Shown here piece after piece: positions 9,091 through 16,885 of a DNA stretch of 64,000 nt. Each line of letters begins with the position of its first letter. Positions within the stretch are counted from its first letter, which is position 1. Source of the stretch: Cytophagales bacterium Alg240-R148 (GTDB taxonomy: Bacteria > Bacteroidota > Bacteroidia > Cytophagales > Cyclobacteriaceae); the NCBI GenBank assembly GCA_900537185.1, contig LS999826.1, positions 1,597,554 through 1,661,553 of the forward strand, given 5' to 3'. The translations under genes were made by a program, and so were the position numbers. Under the pieces are notes generated by a model. It was not told the origin of the DNA. It was given only the letters and a program-made list of their open reading frames with translations, and searched no databases.

Positions 9091-10404
9091 ATGAGAAAGT
9101 ATTTAACAACCATTGTTTTAGCAATAGTAATTGCTCCACTTCTTGGCCAAGATTACAACAAAGCAAAAATGGACAGCGTGTTGGATGTATTGTCCGATCA
9201 CGATAAATTCATGGGCAGTTTGGCGGTAACACAAAATGGTGTTGTATTGTATGCCAGAGCCATTGGTTTCAGAGACCGTTCTGAAAAGTTAAAACCAGAC
9301 TCTAATACTAAATTTAGAGTGGGGTCCATCTCTAAAACATTTACCGCTGTCATGATCTTCAAGGCAATTGAAGCTGGTAAAATATCTTTGGAGCAAACCA
9401 TTAACCAATATTTTACAGGTATTAAAAACGAAGAGGTGATTACCATTTCCAACCTATTGAATCATAGAAGTGGCATTTATAGTTTTACCAGCCAACCAGA
9501 TTATTTGGAATGGAGTACAAGCCCTAAATCAAGGGAAGATTTAATGGCCATAATAAAGGCGGGGCCCAGTTTGTTCGAACCCAACTCCAAAGCACAATAC
9601 AGCAATTCAAATTACATTTTACTTACCTATATCTTAGAGGACGTTTACAAAAAAAGTTATTCATCCCTTTTAGAAGCATTTATTACAAAACCATTACAAT
9701 TGGAGCATACTGCACTTGGCAACCAAATAAATTTGAAAAACAACGATTGTTATTCTTACGAGAAAAAGAAAAAATGGAAAAAGTCTTTGGTAACGGATAT
9801 GTCGGTTCCACTAGGGGCTGGTGCCATAGTTTCTACACCTAAAGATTTGAATGTTTTTGTTGAAGCTTTGTTCCAAGAGCAATTGGTATCACAAGAGAGT
9901 TTGCAAAAAATGATAAGCATAGAAGATGGTTATGGCAGAGGAATTTTTCCTTATCCATTTTTTGACAAGACCTGTTATGGCCACACAGGTGGTATTGATG
10001 GGTTCAGGTCGCATATGGTACATTTTAAAGAGGACAACCTAAGTGTATCCATTACATCCAATGGAACAGATTACAGTGTAAACGAATTGATGTTAGGGGC
10101 CGTGAGTAGTTTTTATAACAAACCCTTTGCTGTTCCGGTATTTAAAAATATTCAATTGAAAAGCAAACAGCTGGACCAATACCTGGGAAAGTATACAAGT
10201 GATGAATTACCGCTAGAGGTAGTGATAACCAAAGAAGGCAATGTTCTCGTGGGTCAAGCCACAGGCCAGTCTTCCTTTGAACTGCAGCCCATCGATGAAC
10301 ATGTATTTAAATTTAGTGCTGCAGGGCTCGAACTAAGGTTTAACCCAGAAAAAAATGAAATGTTATTGCTCCAAGGGGGTGCCAAATTTCTATTCAAGAA
10401 GTAA
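9091..10404 (+). CDS. Exported serine hydrolase, beta-lactamase/PBP4* family
   Basis: The protein has 437 residues with a signal peptide (MRKYLTTIVLAIVIAPLLGQ). The serine beta-lactamase-like motifs are all present: SISK (catalytic S79, K82), YSN (170-172) and HTGG (298-301). The last ~100 residues form a lipocalin-like C-terminal domain (LDQYLGKYTSDELPLEVVITKEG), common in exported members of this family. These enzymes are usually peptidases or esterases acting on D-amino-acid peptides or small esters rather than true beta-lactamases. It is monocistronic. Three paralogues occur at 36-41 kb. Confidence 0.9.
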   Translation: MRKYLTTIVLAIVIAPLLGQDYNKAKMDSVLDVLSDHDKFMGSLAVTQNGVVLYARAIGFRDRSEKLKPDSNTKFRVGSISKTFTAVMIFKAIEAGKISLEQTINQYFTGIKNEEVITISNLLNHRSGIYSFTSQPDYLEWSTSPKSREDLMAIIKAGPSLFEPNSKAQYSNSNYILLTYILEDVYKKSYSSLLEAFITKPLQLEHTALGNQINLKNNDCYSYEKKKKWKKSLVTDMSVPLGAGAIVSTPKDLNVFVEALFQEQLVSQESLQKMISIEDGYGRGIFPYPFFDKTCYGHTGGIDGFRSHMVHFKEDNLSVSITSNGTDYSVNELMLGAVSSFYNKPFAVPVFKNIQLKSKQLDQYLGKYTSDELPLEVVITKEGNVLVGQATGQSSFELQPIDEHVFKFSAAGLELRFNPEKNEMLLLQGGAKFLFKK

Positions 10405-10527
10405 GTTTTCGTTTTACCTTTCTACCATTGTCATTAAAGGTGCTCCACCTGTTGTCAACCGCATTTTCATAAATGAAAGTTGTGAAGCATACATATTGGG
10501 ATATGTTTAACCAAAATTCATTTACTT

Positions 10528-10893
10528 ATGAGAATGCCAATTGTAGACTTTTTATTAGGCGCTGATTTAAAATTTGTACTGTTGTTTATAGCCCTTATGG
10601 CTTTTTCCGTTGTTTGGGCAATAAAAAAAGTGAAAACCAAGGAAGCCGATCGGATTGTACAATACAATTTAAAAATCAAGGCCGCCGCATCATGGTTGCC
10701 TGCACTTGCCATGTTGTCTTTGTTGTTGGGTTGGATGCACTCCTTTTATTTTATAGGGAAAGCAGGTTCTGTTGCACCATCCATGTTGTACAATGGGCTG
10801 GCCAATGCCATGGTAACACCAGTGTTGGGTTTGTTGGTGTTTTTGTTCATTAGAATCTTGTCTTTTGTTGGAAATAAATCTGCCAAAATATGA
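10528..10893 (+). CDS. Short MotA/TolQ/ExbB-like membrane protein
   Basis: The 121 residues hold three hydrophobic helices: ADLKFVLLFIALMAFSVVWAI, LPALAMLSLLLGWMHSFYFI and a C-terminal one. The segment GWMHSFYFIGKAG..APSMLYNGLANAMVTPVLGL is like the core of TolQ/ExbB proton-channel proteins, where small residues and a Thr face the channel. It is shorter than ExbB because the cytoplasmic loop is missing, and no ExbD/TolR partner is adjacent. It overlaps the following gene by ATGA, which implies translational coupling. Confidence 0.65.
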   Translation: MRMPIVDFLLGADLKFVLLFIALMAFSVVWAIKKVKTKEADRIVQYNLKIKAAASWLPALAMLSLLLGWMHSFYFIGKAGSVAPSMLYNGLANAMVTPVLGLLVFLFIRILSFVGNKSAKI

Positions 10894-11819
10894 GCCTATT
10901 GAAAAAAAACCTAACCATGGCCTTATGGTTGGTAGCGGTATTAGCTGGGTACTGTCAAACCCTGACCGGTGATCAGCACAAACACAATGGGGATTTAGAG
11001 GCTGCCATTGCGGCTTATAAAATGCAACTGGGGTTGGACCCGTCCGACCGTAAAATTGCTTACAATTTGGCCAGTGTTTTCGCCTTAACCTATTACCAAA
11101 AAGACAGCGCATTCCATTATTTAGAAAAAGCACTGGTGGGAGACAGCGCTCTAATGGTATTGACCGATTCTGATTTTGTCGATCTTTTAGAAGACGAACG
11201 GTGGGGGCACATAGAAAAACAACAAATGTTTAAATACAATGTCCAAAATCCCGGAATCAAAAACAAAACATTGGCATTGGAGCTTTTAAAACGGATCGCT
11301 TTGGACCAGTCGATGGACTACTTTGTACACCAAGCGCGTACTTCTTTTATGGAGAACGGGCATGTGCCCCATTGGTTTTACCCCATCAACGCTATGAAAC
11401 GCCAATACGGAAAAGACAACTATGCTGCATTATTAGAAATAATCGATCTTTATGGTTGGCCTGGTTACAGTGTTGTAGGAGAGCTGGCAGCAGATGCTCC
11501 TTTGCTAATCATCAACCACCATCCAGACGATTCGGTGCGGGTTGAGTTCCTTCCCATCCTTAAAAAAGCCTGTTCGGAAGGAGAGGGAAGTTGCTTGGAG
11601 TATGCGAAAATTCAAGATAGAATATTGGTGAACAACCAACAACCGCAACTTTACGGTATGCAATTTAGATACAATGCAGATCGAGAATTAGAACCATTCG
11701 AAATTTTTGAACCAGAAAAAGTCAATGCAAGAAGAAAAGCAATTGGTTTAGAACCATTAGAACACTACCTAAAAAGAAAAATTAATTACATTTGGTCCAT
11801 AGAGCAAAAGAAATATTGA
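10890..11819 (+). CDS. Exported TPR-start protein with DUF6624-like C-terminal domain
   Basis: A signal peptide (MSLLKKNLTMALWLVAVLAGYCQ) leads into one or two TPR-like helices (GDLEAAIAAYKMQLGLDPSDRKIAYNLASVFAL). From about residue 125 the pattern LLKRIALDQSMDYF, IIDLYGWPGYSVVGELAADAPLLIINHH, LEYAKIQDRILVNNQQPQLYGMQ and VNARRKAIGLEPLEHYL matches the DUF6624 family as I remember it. Function is unknown. It is coupled by a 4-bp overlap to the ExbB-like gene and precedes a LytS/LytTR pair by 29 bp, so an operon covering 10.5 to 14.8 kb is likely. Confidence 0.7.
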   Translation: MSLLKKNLTMALWLVAVLAGYCQTLTGDQHKHNGDLEAAIAAYKMQLGLDPSDRKIAYNLASVFALTYYQKDSAFHYLEKALVGDSALMVLTDSDFVDLLEDERWGHIEKQQMFKYNVQNPGIKNKTLALELLKRIALDQSMDYFVHQARTSFMENGHVPHWFYPINAMKRQYGKDNYAALLEIIDLYGWPGYSVVGELAADAPLLIINHHPDDSVRVEFLPILKKACSEGEGSCLEYAKIQDRILVNNQQPQLYGMQFRYNADRELEPFEIFEPEKVNARRKAIGLEPLEHYLKRKINYIWSIEQKKY

Positions 11820-11848
11820 ACCTAGGTGGGAGTTGATTTGAGAAAACA

Positions 11849-12907
11849 ATGAAAACGAATAAAGGATTGAACCATTGGGCCGTTTCCATACTACCGCGCT
11901 TCATTTTTTGGGTGGGTGCCTTTCTCTTTTTTGTTGTTTTTTTTGGGTACCAATCAGAAGACACCAAAAAGACCTTAAATTTTAGCTTGACCATGTTGCC
12001 TGGTACCATTGTAATCTCCTGGCTTTTAAACGGTGTGTTTAGAAAGTATTTTTGGAAGAAACAATACCTAAAATTCTCTTTGTTTTTAGCTGGGGCACTG
12101 GTGGTATCGTTGTTTGTTGTGACTTTTTCTTATTTGTTAGCTTTTATCTTGATTGGTTCTTATAGTTTGAATAATATGCCACCTTTGAGTGCCAAAGGAA
12201 TATTCGTGGTGGTGGCCGTTTTATTGGTTGCGGGCATATCAGTGGCTATAAATTTTATCCTGCAAGGGTATAAGGTGCAAAACGAAATGGAAAAACTCCA
12301 AGCTACGGTTTTAGAAAAAGAACTGGTATTGAAAAAAATAGAATTAGAAAAACTTAGAAATCAACTCAACCCACATTTTCTTTTTAATACTCTAAATACG
12401 TTGTATGGGTTGGCCCTCCTGCACTCCGATCAAACCGCGGATATGATCATTAAGCTTTCCAACTTGATGGACTATTTGTTGTACAAGGGGGCCAATGAGG
12501 AAGTCTTAATAAAGGAGGAGATAGCGCATATAAACGATTATATAGCGCTTGAGAAAATAAGGTTTTCAGATATCCTGGAGTTGGATTTCTCTGTGGAGGA
12601 GGCGTTGTTGGAGGAGCCGATCCCTGCCCAATTATTTTTGCCATTGGTAGAAAATGCTTTCAAGCATGGGGAGCCAATAAATGGACAATTATGCATTGCA
12701 ATAAAACTAAAAAAAATAAATGAAACACTGTGTTTCAGTGTGCAGAACACTTTTTCGGGTCTGGACAAACCAAATGGAAAAGGCATAGGGTTGGAAAATA
12801 CAAGGAAAAGGTTGTCCTTGTTGTATTCCAAGGAAGCCTTTTTGTTGGAGATAGAACAAAAACCGCCTAATTTTAAAGTGGAGTTGCACTTAGATACCAA
12901 TACGTAA
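11849..12907 (+). CDS. LytS/YehU-type sensor histidine kinase
   Basis: This 352-residue protein has four predicted transmembrane helices in residues about 16-138 and a short coiled coil (NEMEKLQATVLEKELVLKKIELEKL). The His_kinase domain is identified by LNPHFLFNTLNTLYGLAL, with phospho-acceptor H166. The ATPase part shows LPLVENAFKHGE (N-box) and GKGIGLENTRKRL (G-box). There is no separate extracellular sensor domain, so the signal may be sensed in the membrane. The response regulator starts one base after its stop codon, so the two are surely a pair. Confidence 0.93.
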   Translation: MKTNKGLNHWAVSILPRFIFWVGAFLFFVVFFGYQSEDTKKTLNFSLTMLPGTIVISWLLNGVFRKYFWKKQYLKFSLFLAGALVVSLFVVTFSYLLAFILIGSYSLNNMPPLSAKGIFVVVAVLLVAGISVAINFILQGYKVQNEMEKLQATVLEKELVLKKIELEKLRNQLNPHFLFNTLNTLYGLALLHSDQTADMIIKLSNLMDYLLYKGANEEVLIKEEIAHINDYIALEKIRFSDILELDFSVEEALLEEPIPAQLFLPLVENAFKHGEPINGQLCIAIKLKKINETLCFSVQNTFSGLDKPNGKGIGLENTRKRLSLLYSKEAFLLEIEQKPPNFKVELHLDTNT

Positions 12908-12908
12908 G

Positions 12909-13616
12909 TTGATGCAGAATAAAATTAAATGTATCCTTGTCGATGATGAGCCGATGGCAAGGAAAGTATTGCAAAAACACCTTGCTTCATTTGACTTTAT
13001 AGAAGTTGTTGCACTTTGTAAAGATGCTTTTGAGGCCCAGAGTGTGTTGGCCAATAAAGCGGTTGACTTGGTGTTTTTAGATATTCAAATGCCCCACATG
13101 ACTGGGTTGAAATTTAAGGACAACATAGACCCAAACATTGCTGTTGTGGTAACTACGGCGCACCGAGAACATGCCTTAGAAGGGTTTGAAAAAGAAGTGT
13201 TGGATTATTTGCTGAAGCCCATTACTGCCGATCGCTTGTTACAATCCTTAAATAAGTACCTCAAAATGCAAGGGCCATCGTTGGAGCCTTCCACTGCTGC
13301 TCCCCAACAAAAGAATTATATTTTTGTTTCGGTAGATAGAAAAAAAATTAGAGTGGAACTCGAACACATCCACTACGTAGAAGGCAGCGATGACCAGGTG
13401 AAAATATGGTGCAAAGACAAGGCTATTACTACCCGACGTACCTTGTCCGAAATGTTGTTGTCCTTGCCGGCCGATCGGTTTTTAAGAATTCATAGGTCTT
13501 TTGTAGTGGCAAAAAATAAAATCGATGCCTACACCAATGAATACATGGAAGTAGCTGGGCAACAATTGCCAATAAGTAGGAGTTATAAAATAAAAGTTTT
13601 AGAAGCATTGGATTAA
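12909..13616 (+). CDS. LytTR-family response regulator
   Basis: The receiver domain (about 6-120) has the acidic pocket (VDDE), phospho-acceptor D58 in VFLDIQMP, the switch Thr in VVTTAH and the conserved Lys in YLLKPI. The LytTR DNA-binding domain (about 140-235) shows KNYIFVSVDRKKIRVELEHIHYVEGSDDQVKIW and FLRIHRSFVVAKNKID. Such regulators bind direct repeats upstream of target operons. It is paired with the kinase just upstream. Two small genes follow on the same strand within 10 bp and may belong to the same transcript. Confidence 0.94.
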   Translation: MMQNKIKCILVDDEPMARKVLQKHLASFDFIEVVALCKDAFEAQSVLANKAVDLVFLDIQMPHMTGLKFKDNIDPNIAVVVTTAHREHALEGFEKEVLDYLLKPITADRLLQSLNKYLKMQGPSLEPSTAAPQQKNYIFVSVDRKKIRVELEHIHYVEGSDDQVKIWCKDKAITTRRTLSEMLLSLPADRFLRIHRSFVVAKNKIDAYTNEYMEVAGQQLPISRSYKIKVLEALD

Positions 13617-13623
13617 GGAATAT

Positions 13624-14097
13624 ATGGTAGATTTAACCCCTGAAATTGTAACATTAGAACCCAAGACAATGGCGGCCATGCCTATTTTGGATGCGCGGAA
13701 CATACAAGAAGTAGTGGCTATTTGGAAGAAGTTTGTACCATTGGCTATGCAGTTACCCAATAGAATTGGCTCTGATTTTTATGCTCCAAGAAAACTAGCC
13801 TCCTCCAACATTGCCCCGTCTACCACCCAACATTGGGCTGCCGTGTTGGTAAGTAGTTTTAATGGTTTGCCTCCAGAATTGGAACAATTGACCATAGAAG
13901 GGGGCACCTATGCTGTTTTTGTTCACAAAGGAATAACAAAAAACTTTATGGAGTCGATCGAAAAGGTATATGCCGAATGGTTGCCACAATCTGGTTACCA
14001 GTTGGGCCAGCGCCTGCATTTCGACCGCATGGGAGAAAAATATTTAGGGCCGGAAAATCCGCAGTCTGAAGAAGAAATATGGATTCCAATCCATTAA
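13624..14097 (+). CDS. GyrI-like/effector-binding domain protein
   Basis: This 157-residue soluble protein fits the GyrI-like fold: an N-terminal strand (PEIVTLEPKTMAAMPILDARN), a central helix (IQEVVAIWKKFVPLAM), YAVFVHKGITKNFMESIEKVYAEWLPQSGYQL and a terminal strand ending EEEIWIPI. These domains bind small hydrophobic or cationic molecules, often as standalone sensors beside regulators. It starts 7 bp after the LytTR regulator and is probably co-transcribed. The ligand is unknown. Confidence 0.75.
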   Translation: MVDLTPEIVTLEPKTMAAMPILDARNIQEVVAIWKKFVPLAMQLPNRIGSDFYAPRKLASSNIAPSTTQHWAAVLVSSFNGLPPELEQLTIEGGTYAVFVHKGITKNFMESIEKVYAEWLPQSGYQLGQRLHFDRMGEKYLGPENPQSEEEIWIPIH

Positions 14098-14129
14098 ATA
14101 CTCCAAATAACCGATTCACCTCTATTGAT

Positions 14130-14825
14130 ATGATCCAAAGAGTTTTAAAAATTGTGATTTTTGCTTTTATTGGGCTTGTAGCCATAGGGGCCTGTGGTAT
14201 TTTTATTGCAAACGAAAATTTGCCTTCCGGAACCCAAGAGGATGCTGCAGATGCATGGGCGATGGAAATCCAATCTAAATTAAATAAAAAAGCTTTTGAT
14301 TCATTGAAGGTAGTCCAATGGACATTCAGAGGGAGTAATAAGTATGTTTGGAGGAAACAAGATGGCTGGTTAGAATATTCCAAAGGCAATTTGAAGGTCC
14401 ATTTGAACCTGACTGATTTAACTGGTTATGCGTATAAAAATGGCCAACCATTGCAGGGGGACAAACTGGAGAAAAAATTACAACAAGCATGGTCGGGGTT
14501 TTGTAACGATAGCTTTTGGTTGGTTGCTCCCTACAAAATGTTCGATGAAGGTACTTCGCGCTCCATTGTGCAACTGGAAGATGGAAAAAAAGGATTGATG
14601 GTGGCATACGCCTCTGGAGGGGTAACGCCTGGAGATGCCTATGTTTGGCTGGTAGACGATGATAACAATATTACGGGGTGGAAAATGTGGGTGAAGATTA
14701 TACCAGTAGGAGGTTTACACTTTACTTGGGAAAACTGGATGGAGGTAGGCAATGGGGTGCAACTATCTACCTACCACAAAGGGGTTATAAAAATAGAAAT
14801 GACAGACGTAGAAGTTGTTTTTTAA
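14130..14825 (+). CDS. Unrecognised single-anchor membrane or exported protein
   Basis: The start was placed at the ATG at 14130, directly before a hydrophobic segment (MIQRVLKIVIFAFIGLVAIG); an in-frame ATG at 14079 would overlap the previous gene by 19 bp. The mature part is about 210 residues, rich in Trp and strands (VQWTFRGSNKYVWRKQDGWLEYSKGN, NDSFWLVAPYKMFD, ITGWKMWVKIIPVGGLHFTWENW). This resembles small exported beta-sheet proteins, but I do not recognise a family. It is the last gene of the possible 10.5-14.8 kb operon and converges on the DUF2911 gene with only 9 bp between stops. Confidence 0.7.
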   Translation: MIQRVLKIVIFAFIGLVAIGACGIFIANENLPSGTQEDAADAWAMEIQSKLNKKAFDSLKVVQWTFRGSNKYVWRKQDGWLEYSKGNLKVHLNLTDLTGYAYKNGQPLQGDKLEKKLQQAWSGFCNDSFWLVAPYKMFDEGTSRSIVQLEDGKKGLMVAYASGGVTPGDAYVWLVDDDNNITGWKMWVKIIPVGGLHFTWENWMEVGNGVQLSTYHKGVIKIEMTDVEVVF

Positions 14826-14834
14826 GGTTCATTT

Positions 14835-15401
14835 CTAGTATTTTCTACTTCTATTTTCTACTTCTATTGGCAGTTGGGCATGTACCGAATCCCAATCAAA
14901 ATGAAGTACAATGGAGCTATCCTCTGGAACTAAGCTGATGGTGAACTGCTCTGTGAAAATGTCATGGTTGGACGCTCTAATTTTTATTTCTAGTACATCT
15001 AGGGCGTGATTGGGCTCAAAAAACCCAAACTTGCCAAGCTCACTATTCAAATACAATGTCCAATGGTGTTTTTCTGGTATGGCATACATCCTATAACTGC
15101 CCCTGTAAATGGGTTTACCACCAAATAAAACATTCTGGTTGAAGGTTATTTCAGTGGCGTTGTTGGCACCAAGGCGCCAGTATTGCCCATAGGGTACCAA
15201 AGGTTGTAGGGTATCCGAACCAAAAATTACCCTGCTCTTTTTATAGGGCCTGCTGTATTGAACTTCCACTTCAAGCCCCTGGTTGAATAAAAATGCAGTG
15301 CCCAAAGGGCTTGCTACTTCTTCGTTTTGCATGGCCACTGTTAAGTAGGCAATAAATGCAATTGATGATAGGCCCAAAACGAGAAATATGGTACGCCGCA
15401 T
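14835..15401 (-). CDS. DUF2911 family protein, membrane-anchored
   Basis: An N-terminal hydrophobic segment (MRRTIFLVLGLSSIAFIAYLTVAM) is followed by the DUF2911 core: VQYSRPYKKSRVIFG, LVPYGQYWRLGANNATEITFNQNV, GSYRMYAIPEKHHWTLYLNSELG and a terminal beta segment. The domain is frequent in Bacteroidota and has no established function. The last codons contain a perfect 13-bp tandem repeat (14841-14866), so the C-terminus (EVENRSRKY) has probably been extended or shifted by slippage. Confidence 0.82.
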   Translation of the reverse strand: MRRTIFLVLGLSSIAFIAYLTVAMQNEEVASPLGTAFLFNQGLEVEVQYSRPYKKSRVIFGSDTLQPLVPYGQYWRLGANNATEITFNQNVLFGGKPIYRGSYRMYAIPEKHHWTLYLNSELGKFGFFEPNHALDVLEIKIRASNHDIFTEQFTISLVPEDSSIVLHFDWDSVHAQLPIEVENRSRKY

Positions 15402-15728
15402 AATAGAGCTAATTTGGTACTTCTATAATTTCGTCATTTTGGTCGATTTATAAAAAGGGCTATTCATTATTATACTACATGGTAGTATTTGAACTATAAC
15501 GAAATTTCATACTGTGTTTTTTGTCAAAGTGGATGAAATTGGTACATGTTAAATTAATTGGATAAAAAGAATTGCAGGATTAATTATTCTGTTAAAAGCT
15601 GATTGGTAGTGGGTTGAGCCCTGTTTTGGCGTATGACTAGAATGATTTTGTTTTGAAATTGGATAAAAAGCACGCAGGTGCGGTTACTTTATGGACTCTT
15701 ACAATATTAATAAGCAACTCTATTAAAA
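15402..15728. other. Divergent intergenic region
   Basis: These 327 bp separate the divergent starts of the DUF2911 gene and the T9SS cargo gene and must hold both promoters. No strong palindrome, RNA-like structure or small ORF was seen. Confidence 0.4.
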
Positions 15729-16832
15729 ATGAGAACCTATATTCTAACCTTGGCTTTTATCTTTTTGGGCAGTGCGGTATGCGCACAATTCAGCTCAAAA
15801 AATGACAACAAATACTTTTGGGGTCAGCATGCTTCCTGGACTGGAGGTGTTTCACCAGGCCCTATTCCAAACAATGCCAACATCACCATCAACGGATTGA
15901 TCGAGTGCGAATATTCTCTTCTTCTAGAAAACAATGCCAACATATTAATCCAAGAACAAGATACCTTGGTAATTTTAGGAAATGCAGAGTTTACCAATTC
16001 TGCAACGGTCAATATAATGAACAATGCTGTGTTGCTGGTAATAGGGGATGTTACCGTTAAGAATAATTTCACTTTCAATAACATGGGTAAGGTTGTGGTA
16101 ACAGGAGATTTTGAATCCGAAAACAATGCTGCTTACCTCAATACAGATGCCATCTATACATTTGGTAACTTTTCTCCTAATGAAAACAAAACCAGTTACA
16201 ACGGGCCATCGGTTGGCAACGAGGCCGACTTCAATACCGACGAACCCCAGCCATTTATAGATTTTGTATATGGGTACATCGTATTGCCCATTGAGCTTAG
16301 TTATTTGGATGCTTTTGTGGAAGAGCAAAAGGTAGTGGTGGAGTGGTCCTCTTCGGAGGAGGAAAATTTTAGCCATTATCAAATAGAACGGTCAGTGGAT
16401 GGTACAGACTTTCAGACCTTGGGTAGGGTAGAGGGGAACAACCAAGGTGTGACCACCAGCGAATATTATTTTCTAGACGAAGCGCCTCAAAATGGATACA
16501 ATTACTACCGGTTAAGGGCCGTGGACCTGGATAAAAAAGAAAATGTCTTGGGCCCAGTATTTGTAGAATATCGAAAACCCGATCGGGTGCATATTACGGT
16601 GTTTCCTACCCAAGTGGAAAATGGACACATCAATGTTAATTTTGATTTTCAGTTGCCCGAACAATCTTGGGTAACTTTGGTAGCCTCCAATGGACAAGTC
16701 GTTTCAGAAACGGAATTGGACAACAGCCAAAACAGTATAAAATTATCGGTGGACGACCTGAACAAGGGCATCTATTTCGTGAAGTACAATACGGAGGATT
16801 CTGTAATTACCAAAAGATTTGTAAAGCATTAA
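15729..16832 (+). CDS. Exported cargo protein with T9SS type A sorting domain
   Basis: This 367-residue protein has a signal peptide (MRTYILTLAFIFLGSAVCAQ). Residues about 35-150 look like a right-handed beta-helix start (ASWTGGVSPGPIPNNANITINGLIE, NANILIQEQDTLVILGNAEF). A fibronectin-like section follows (VVVEWSSSEEENFSHYQIERSVDG, NYYRLRAVDLD). The last ~80 residues are a type A C-terminal sorting domain (VFPTQVENGHINVNFDF, LNKGIYFVKY, VITKRFVKH). In Bacteroidota such domains direct proteins through type IX secretion to the surface. A hairpin terminator follows directly. Confidence 0.9.
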   Translation: MRTYILTLAFIFLGSAVCAQFSSKNDNKYFWGQHASWTGGVSPGPIPNNANITINGLIECEYSLLLENNANILIQEQDTLVILGNAEFTNSATVNIMNNAVLLVIGDVTVKNNFTFNNMGKVVVTGDFESENNAAYLNTDAIYTFGNFSPNENKTSYNGPSVGNEADFNTDEPQPFIDFVYGYIVLPIELSYLDAFVEEQKVVVEWSSSEEENFSHYQIERSVDGTDFQTLGRVEGNNQGVTTSEYYFLDEAPQNGYNYYRLRAVDLDKKENVLGPVFVEYRKPDRVHITVFPTQVENGHINVNFDFQLPEQSWVTLVASNGQVVSETELDNSQNSIKLSVDDLNKGIYFVKYNTEDSVITKRFVKH

Positions 16833-16864
16833 AAAAGGCTTTAACAGAATGTCAAAGCCTTTTT
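16832..16864. terminator. Bidirectional intrinsic terminator
   Basis: An 11-bp stem, AAAAAGGCTTT (16832-16842) and AAAGCCTTTTT (16854-16864), flanks an 11-nt loop. A and T tracts on each side let it serve the convergent T9SS cargo and tricorn-like genes. Confidence 0.85.
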
Positions 16865-16885
16865 CGCAAATGAAATTTTTCTATT

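Noticed and set aside
10690..11133. 147-codon minus-strand ORF
   Set aside because: Antisense to the coupled ExbB-like and DUF6624-like genes; Cys/His/Gln-rich composition typical of a shadow frame.
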